Part shown: piece by piece, positions 60,106 to 64,000 of the stretch
How the letters are laid out: every line of letters starts with the position of its first letter
How positions within the stretch are numbered: position 1 is the first letter of the stretch
NCBI RefSeq assembly: GCF_002726155.1
Contig: NZ_PBSH01000031.1
Span: 1 to 64,000, forward strand
Length of the DNA stretch: 64,000 bases
Reading direction: 5' to 3'
Source of the DNA: Alcanivorax sp.
GTDB taxonomy: Bacteria > Pseudomonadota > Gammaproteobacteria > Pseudomonadales > Alcanivoracaceae
Program-made: the position numbers and the translations under genes
The notes under the pieces: generated by a model
Seen by the model: the letters and a program-made list of their open reading frames with translations, nothing else
Told to the model about the DNA's origin: nothing
Database searches by the model: none

Positions 60106-61169
60106 TGAACGCCCTGACCAAGATTTCCAACTTCCTTATGACTCCGGCCATGAAGATGGTCATGATCGTTGCGGCGCTGTTGTTTCCCTTTGTGGCGAGC
60201 AACGAGTACCAGATCTATGTGATGGCACTGGCGTTTGTCTGGGCCATTGCCGTGTATGGCATGAATATCATCACTGGTCTGTGTGGTCAGTTGAATCTGG
60301 CCCATGGTGGTTTCTTCGCCATCGGCGCGTACACCCTGGCAATCCTCACCGTGGATCATGGCTGGGCCTTTTGGCCGGCGTTTATTGCGGCAGGGGCCGT
60401 GGGCGCTCTGCTCGGTTTTCTGGTGGGGGTGATCTCCCTGCGCCTGAAAGAACACTACTTTGCCATTTTCACTCTGTGCGTGGGCTTTATCATTTATCTG
60501 TTGCTGGATAAGTGGGAAGAGCTGACCCACGGTGCTCTGGGGATTATCAATATCCCTGCGCCGAGCGGTTTCGGGCTGGTGGACTTCACCGAGACCACCC
60601 CGTTCTATTACCTGGCGTTGGCATTCATGGTGCTGTCTATCTGGCTGGCATCACGCATTGCCCACTCTTTGCTGGGGCGCACTTTTCTCGCCATTCGTAT
60701 CAGTGATGATCTGGCGGCATCGCTGGGGATCAACCTGATGCGTAACAAGGTACTGGCGTTTGTGCTGTCTACCACGTACGCCAGTGTGGCGGGGGCCCTG
60801 TATGCTGGCATGGTGCGTTTCATCGGCCCGGCGGAAGCGGAAGTGACCCACACCTTCGACATGATTACCTACCTGTTGGTCGGCGGCATCGGCACCCTGA
60901 TGGGCCCGCTGCTGGGCACTCTGGCCATTACCTGGCTGACCCAGTCGCTGCAGTTTCTGGAAGAGTACCGGATGATCGTGTTCGGTCCGATGCTGGTGGT
61001 GCTGGTCATTTTCTTCCCGAAAGGGGTGGTGGGCTCGTTCCTGGCCTGGCGAGGGCGCCGTCTTGCGGCCGCCCATGATGCCAACACGGCGAAGCAAGCC
61101 GCTGTCAGTAAAACGTCCACCGACAAGACGCCAGCCACATCCACGCAGGAGGCCGGGAACCATGCTTAA
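60105..61169 (+). CDS. livM: Branched-chain amino acid-type ABC permease LivM
   Basis: A 354-aa partner permease with about ten helices; GLCGQLNLAHGGFFAIGAYT and GGIGTLMGPLLGTLAIT are LivM motifs. The C-terminal tail (RGRRLAAAHDANTAKQAAVS...) is a long charged, low-complexity extension. ATG overlaps the livH stop (TAATG). Its last codons overlap livG by eight bases. Confidence 0.9.
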   Translation: MNALTKISNFLMTPAMKMVMIVAALLFPFVASNEYQIYVMALAFVWAIAVYGMNIITGLCGQLNLAHGGFFAIGAYTLAILTVDHGWAFWPAFIAAGAVGALLGFLVGVISLRLKEHYFAIFTLCVGFIIYLLLDKWEELTHGALGIINIPAPSGFGLVDFTETTPFYYLALAFMVLSIWLASRIAHSLLGRTFLAIRISDDLAASLGINLMRNKVLAFVLSTTYASVAGALYAGMVRFIGPAEAEVTHTFDMITYLLVGGIGTLMGPLLGTLAITWLTQSLQFLEEYRMIVFGPMLVVLVIFFPKGVVGSFLAWRGRRLAAAHDANTAKQAAVSKTSTDKTPATSTQEAGNHA

Positions 61170-61929
61170 AATTCATAACCTCACCAAGCGTTTTGGTGGC
61201 CTGGCGGCGGTGAATAACGTCAGCATCGAATTCGAAGCGAACAAGATCAACGCGATCATCGGCCCCAACGGGGCTGGCAAGAGCACCTTCTTCAATCTGG
61301 TGGCCGGTGCCATGGCGCCCACGGAAGGTCGTATCGAATATCAAGGCATGGATATTACCGGCATGGCTTGCGATCGCATTGCCCGGCTGGGTATCGCGCG
61401 GACTTTCCAGACCACCATGTTGTTCGATCAATCCACTGTGCTGGACAACCTGATCGTGGGGCATCGTTTGCGCACCCAGTCCCGCCTGTGGGATGTGATC
61501 ATTAATTCCAAACGTCTGCGCGATGAAGAAAAAAAATGTCGTGCCCGGGCGCAGGAAGTGCTGGATTTTGTCGGTCTGTCGCATATCGGCCACCGCATTA
61601 CTGCGGATATCAGCCAGGAAGAAAAAAAGCGGGTGGCATTTGCGTTGGCGCTGGCCACCGATCCCGAGTTGGTGCTGCTGGATGAACCGGCTGGCGGGAT
61701 CAATCCGGAAGAAACTGAAAACCTGGCGGCCTTGATTCGCAAGATGGTGGATCACGGTGTCACGGTCTGTCTGATTGAGCACAAGATGGACATGATCATG
61801 AGCCTGGCAGACAAGATCATGGTGATCGACCATGGCGAAAAAATTGCTGAAGGCACGCCGGATGAAGTGAAAAATAATCCGTTGGTGATCGAGGCCTATC
61901 TGGGGAGTGATGAAGATGCTGCAGCTTAA
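61162..61929 (+). CDS. livG: ABC transporter ATPase LivG
   Basis: A 255-aa ATPase with Walker [10 protein letters not shown], LivG-type insert ([17 protein letters not shown]) and Walker [16 protein letters not shown]. The signature normally reading LSGG is [13 protein letters not shown] here, i.e. ISQEE, a notable departure. ATG 61162 has GCAGGAGG upstream. Overlaps livM at the start and livF at the end. Confidence 0.88.
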   Translation: MLKIHNLTKRFGGLAAVNNVSIEFEANKINAIIGPNGAGKSTFFNLVAGAMAPTEGRIEYQGMDITGMACDRIARLGIARTFQTTMLFDQSTVLDNLIVGHRLRTQSRLWDVIINSKRLRDEEKKCRARAQEVLDFVGLSHIGHRITADISQEEKKRVAFALALATDPELVLLDEPAGGINPEETENLAALIRKMVDHGVTVCLIEHKMDMIMSLADKIMVIDHGEKIAEGTPDEVKNNPLVIEAYLGSDEDAAA

Positions 61930-62623
61930 TAACGTGGAAGCCCGTTACGGCAGCTTCAAAGCACTGGAGCAGGTCTCCATGTCGGTGGCTCAGGGCGAAT
62001 TGGTCGTGCTACTGGGCGCCAATGGCGCCGGCAAGAGCACCTTGTTCAATACCATCAGCGGCCTGATCAAGCCGTCGGCAGGCACCATTACCCTGGATGG
62101 CACTGATGTCACCGGGCTGAAGCCGTCGGGGCTGGTACAAAGTGGCGTGGTGCAGTGTCCGGAAGGGCGCAAGCTGTTTCCGGAAATGTCCGTGCTGAAA
62201 AATCTGATGCTGGGCGCCTATGTGCATCGCCGTGACAAGGCGGCGATTAAAAAGACACTGGAAGAAATTCTGGCGCTGTTTCCGATTCTGGATGAAAAGA
62301 AGGATCAGTCCGCCGGGTCTCTCAGTGGTGGTCAGCAGCAAATGGTTGCCATTGGTCGTGCCATGATGGGAAGACCCAAACTGCTATTGCTGGATGAGCC
62401 CTCGTTGGGGCTGGCGCCACTGGTGGTCAAGCAGATGTTTGAAACCATCAAGGGCATCAACGAGCAAGGCACCACGGTTTTGCTGGCGGAGCAGAATGCC
62501 TTCGCCGCACTCAAGATTGCCCACCGTGCCTATGTGATCGAAAACGGTCGCCTGGTCATGGAGGGTGATAAAGACGCGATGCTGGGTAACGAAGCCATTC
62601 GCAAAGCCTATATTGGCGCGTAA
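61916..62623 (+). CDS. livF: ABC transporter ATPase LivF
   Basis: A 235-aa ATPase with Walker [10 protein letters not shown], canonical signature [17 protein letters not shown] and Walker [17 protein letters not shown] 61916 ([12 protein letters not shown]) has GGGGAG eight bases upstream; GTG 61907 and ATG 61910 are alternatives. It overlaps the end of livG by 14 bases, implying translational coupling. Confidence 0.9.
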   Translation: MLQLNNVEARYGSFKALEQVSMSVAQGELVVLLGANGAGKSTLFNTISGLIKPSAGTITLDGTDVTGLKPSGLVQSGVVQCPEGRKLFPEMSVLKNLMLGAYVHRRDKAAIKKTLEEILALFPILDEKKDQSAGSLSGGQQQMVAIGRAMMGRPKLLLLDEPSLGLAPLVVKQMFETIKGINEQGTTVLLAEQNAFAALKIAHRAYVIENGRLVMEGDKDAMLGNEAIRKAYIGA

Positions 62624-62715
62624 TCGTGATCCGGTAGCAGCGTGTGCGCTACAACATAATCAATTGCTACAACACAAGACTCACGGTTTGAGCAAAAAAA
62701 CAACGGGAGAGTTTC

Positions 62716-63900
62716 ATGGGTAACGGAAAACAGACTCTGATTAATCGCTTTCGCCGCCTGGCCTGTGCCAGCGCAATCGCCCTGGCAGCCACGGGCGCGC
62801 AGGCGGCAGAAGAGGTGAATATCGGTTTTACCGGGCCTTTGAGTGGTGGTGCGGCGTTATACGGCCAGAACACCCTGGAAGGTTTGCAGATGGCGGCAAA
62901 GGAAATCAACGATGCTGGCGGTTTCACCGTGGGTGGCGAGACCTACGAAATTAACCTGGTGTCGCTGGATGACAAGTACTCGCCCAGTCAGGCAGCGGTG
63001 AACGGCAAGCGGCTGGTGCAGCAGTACAGTGCGCCGGTGATTTTTACGCCGCACTCCGGTGGTACCTTTGCGCTGCAAGCGTTCAACGAACGCGATGGTT
63101 TTGTGGTGATGTCGTACACCTCGGTGCCCACGGTGACGGAGAAAGGCAATGAGCTGACCGTACGGATTCCGCCCACCTTTACCGGTTACATGAAGCCGTT
63201 TACCAAAATCGCCATGAAGGAAAACGGCAAGAAGGTGGCCGTGGCCAACGCCACCCACGACTATGCCAAATACTGGACCAAGGCCTTTGTGCCGACCTGG
63301 GAAGCCATGGGCGGTACCGTGGTGGCGGATAACCCGATGGACTACAACAAGTCCGCGGACTTCTACACCGGCGTGAGCAAGGTGCTGGCGGAGAAGCCGG
63401 ACGTGATGTTCATCGGTGGTGCGTCCGAGCCCACCGCGCTGGTGGCGAAACAGGCCCGTGAGCTGGGTTTCAAGGGTGGTTTCGTGATCATGGACCAGGC
63501 CAAGATGGGTGAAATGTCCAAGATTATCGGTGGCTACAAAATGCTGGAAGGCTCTGTGGGTGTGGTGCCGTTGACGCTTTATGAAGAGCCGGGTGCCAAG
63601 GCGTTCGTGTCCAAATATCACAAGCAGAACGCGGAGAAGGACCCGACCACTGAAGTGGCCTATAACTACTTCGCTTTGCACACGGTGGTTCAGGCCATGC
63701 AGGAAGCCGGTACCGTTGAAGATGCCAAGGCAATCCGCGGTGCTTTCGGGGCGGCGCTGAAGAACCTGAAGCCGGAGAATAATCCCTACGGTGTGACGGC
63801 GATTGATGACAAGGGCGGCATGATGGCGGACCCGAATATCGCTACCGTGAAGAACGGCGAAGTGGTATTGCAGCGTATGTCTGAAGTGTTGGCTGAATAA
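62716..63900 (+). CDS. Liv-type ABC transporter substrate-binding protein
   Basis: A 394-aa periplasmic binding protein of the peripla_BP_6 family: signal peptide (RRLACASAIALAATGAQA), N-terminal VNIGFTGPLSGGAALYGQ and lobes typical of LivK-like receptors. Recognition residues for leucine are not evident; IGGASEPTALVAKQARELG lies in the second lobe. CGGGAGAG precedes the ATG. Last gene of the transporter set, followed by a strong terminator. Confidence 0.9.
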   Translation: MGNGKQTLINRFRRLACASAIALAATGAQAAEEVNIGFTGPLSGGAALYGQNTLEGLQMAAKEINDAGGFTVGGETYEINLVSLDDKYSPSQAAVNGKRLVQQYSAPVIFTPHSGGTFALQAFNERDGFVVMSYTSVPTVTEKGNELTVRIPPTFTGYMKPFTKIAMKENGKKVAVANATHDYAKYWTKAFVPTWEAMGGTVVADNPMDYNKSADFYTGVSKVLAEKPDVMFIGGASEPTALVAKQARELGFKGGFVIMDQAKMGEMSKIIGGYKMLEGSVGVVPLTLYEEPGAKAFVSKYHKQNAEKDPTTEVAYNYFALHTVVQAMQEAGTVEDAKAIRGAFGAALKNLKPENNPYGVTAIDDKGGMMADPNIATVKNGEVVLQRMSEVLAE

Positions 63901-63915
63901 ACCGTCATCACGGAA

Positions 63916-63941
63916 ACGGGGCGCCAGTCGCCCCGTTTTTC
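63916..63941 (+). terminator. Intrinsic terminator after the transporter operon
   Basis: ACGGGGCG CCAGT CGCCCCGT followed by TTTT, 15 bases after the binding-protein stop. Strong. Confidence 0.92.
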
Positions 63942-63958
63942 GGTCTTTTTCAAATAAT

Positions 63959-63985
63959 GAAATTATATTTCGAAATAATTGAAAC
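63959..63985 (+). promoter_or_regulatory. GAAA-type A/T-rich palindromic element, copy 3
   Basis: GAAATTATATTTCGAAATAATTGAAAC contains GAAATTATATTTC (near-palindrome) and ATTTCGAAAT (perfect). Resembles the elements at 48479 and 56922; probably belongs to a gene beyond the right edge. Confidence 0.35.
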
Positions 63986-64000
63986 CCGCTTGTCTTTGCT

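Overview
The window looks like a chromosomal segment from a marine gammaproteobacterium of the Alcanivorax type. This is inferred from the smc-zipA-ligA order, the density of acyl-CoA, beta-oxidation and alcohol-oxidation genes, a DUF1302 outer-membrane protein, an AcrAB/TolC-type pump and Pseudomonas-like REP elements. No rRNA or species-level marker is present, so the genus is a guess. No phage, transposase, integrase or CRISPR array was seen.

Layout. 1-5 kb: a tRNA-Asn cut by the left edge, an aspartate-type aminotransferase, uvrB and cysZ, with REP-like repeats between them. 5-13.2 kb: smc, zipA and ligA followed by a lytic-transglycosylase-like lipoprotein and a conserved unknown. 13.5-19 kb: a PhzF-like protein, a 37-aa membrane peptide, a class I DAHP synthase preceded by an aromatic-rich leader peptide and intrinsic terminator (apparent attenuator), a lipoprotein and a DUF1302 protein. 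19.7-29.7 kb: fatty-acid and branched-acid catabolism, namely a maoC/SDR/thiolase operon with a divergent TetR, an enoyl-CoA hydratase, a histidine phosphatase, an acyl-CoA dehydrogenase with an APH-like partner, and two SDRs.

29.8-45.7 kb is a visibly more AT-rich quinoprotein alcohol-oxidation region. It holds a LuxR-type response regulator, a FIST/NosP-like sensor overlapping a hybrid histidine kinase, a pentapeptide-repeat protein, a PQQ alcohol dehydrogenase of the calcium type with a lipobox, its cytochrome c, a SoxYZ-like carrier, a quinoprotein-associated metallo-hydrolase, an exaC-type aldehyde dehydrogenase, a divergent SelO-like protein, a porin, a periplasmic 1-Cys peroxiredoxin and a TonB receptor resembling the PQQ importer PqqU/YncD. 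No pqq biosynthesis gene is in the window. A recurring 17-bp motif (TANTCCCTTRG core) lies upstream of the cytochrome/dehydrogenase, the aldehyde dehydrogenase and (twice) the porin, suggesting one regulon.

45.8-64 kb: a PF10118-type hydrolase, a second aldehyde dehydrogenase with a divergent IclR regulator and a hotdog thioesterase, an RND pump operon with divergent TetR and an AcrR-like operator, then an acyl-CoA ligase followed by a five-gene Liv-type ABC transporter. The ligase is preceded by about 400 bases of non-coding sequence with strong, partly pseudoknotted base-pairing potential: a candidate structured RNA. Short heptameric tandem words arranged as inverted pairs occur in several gaps and form an additional repeat class.
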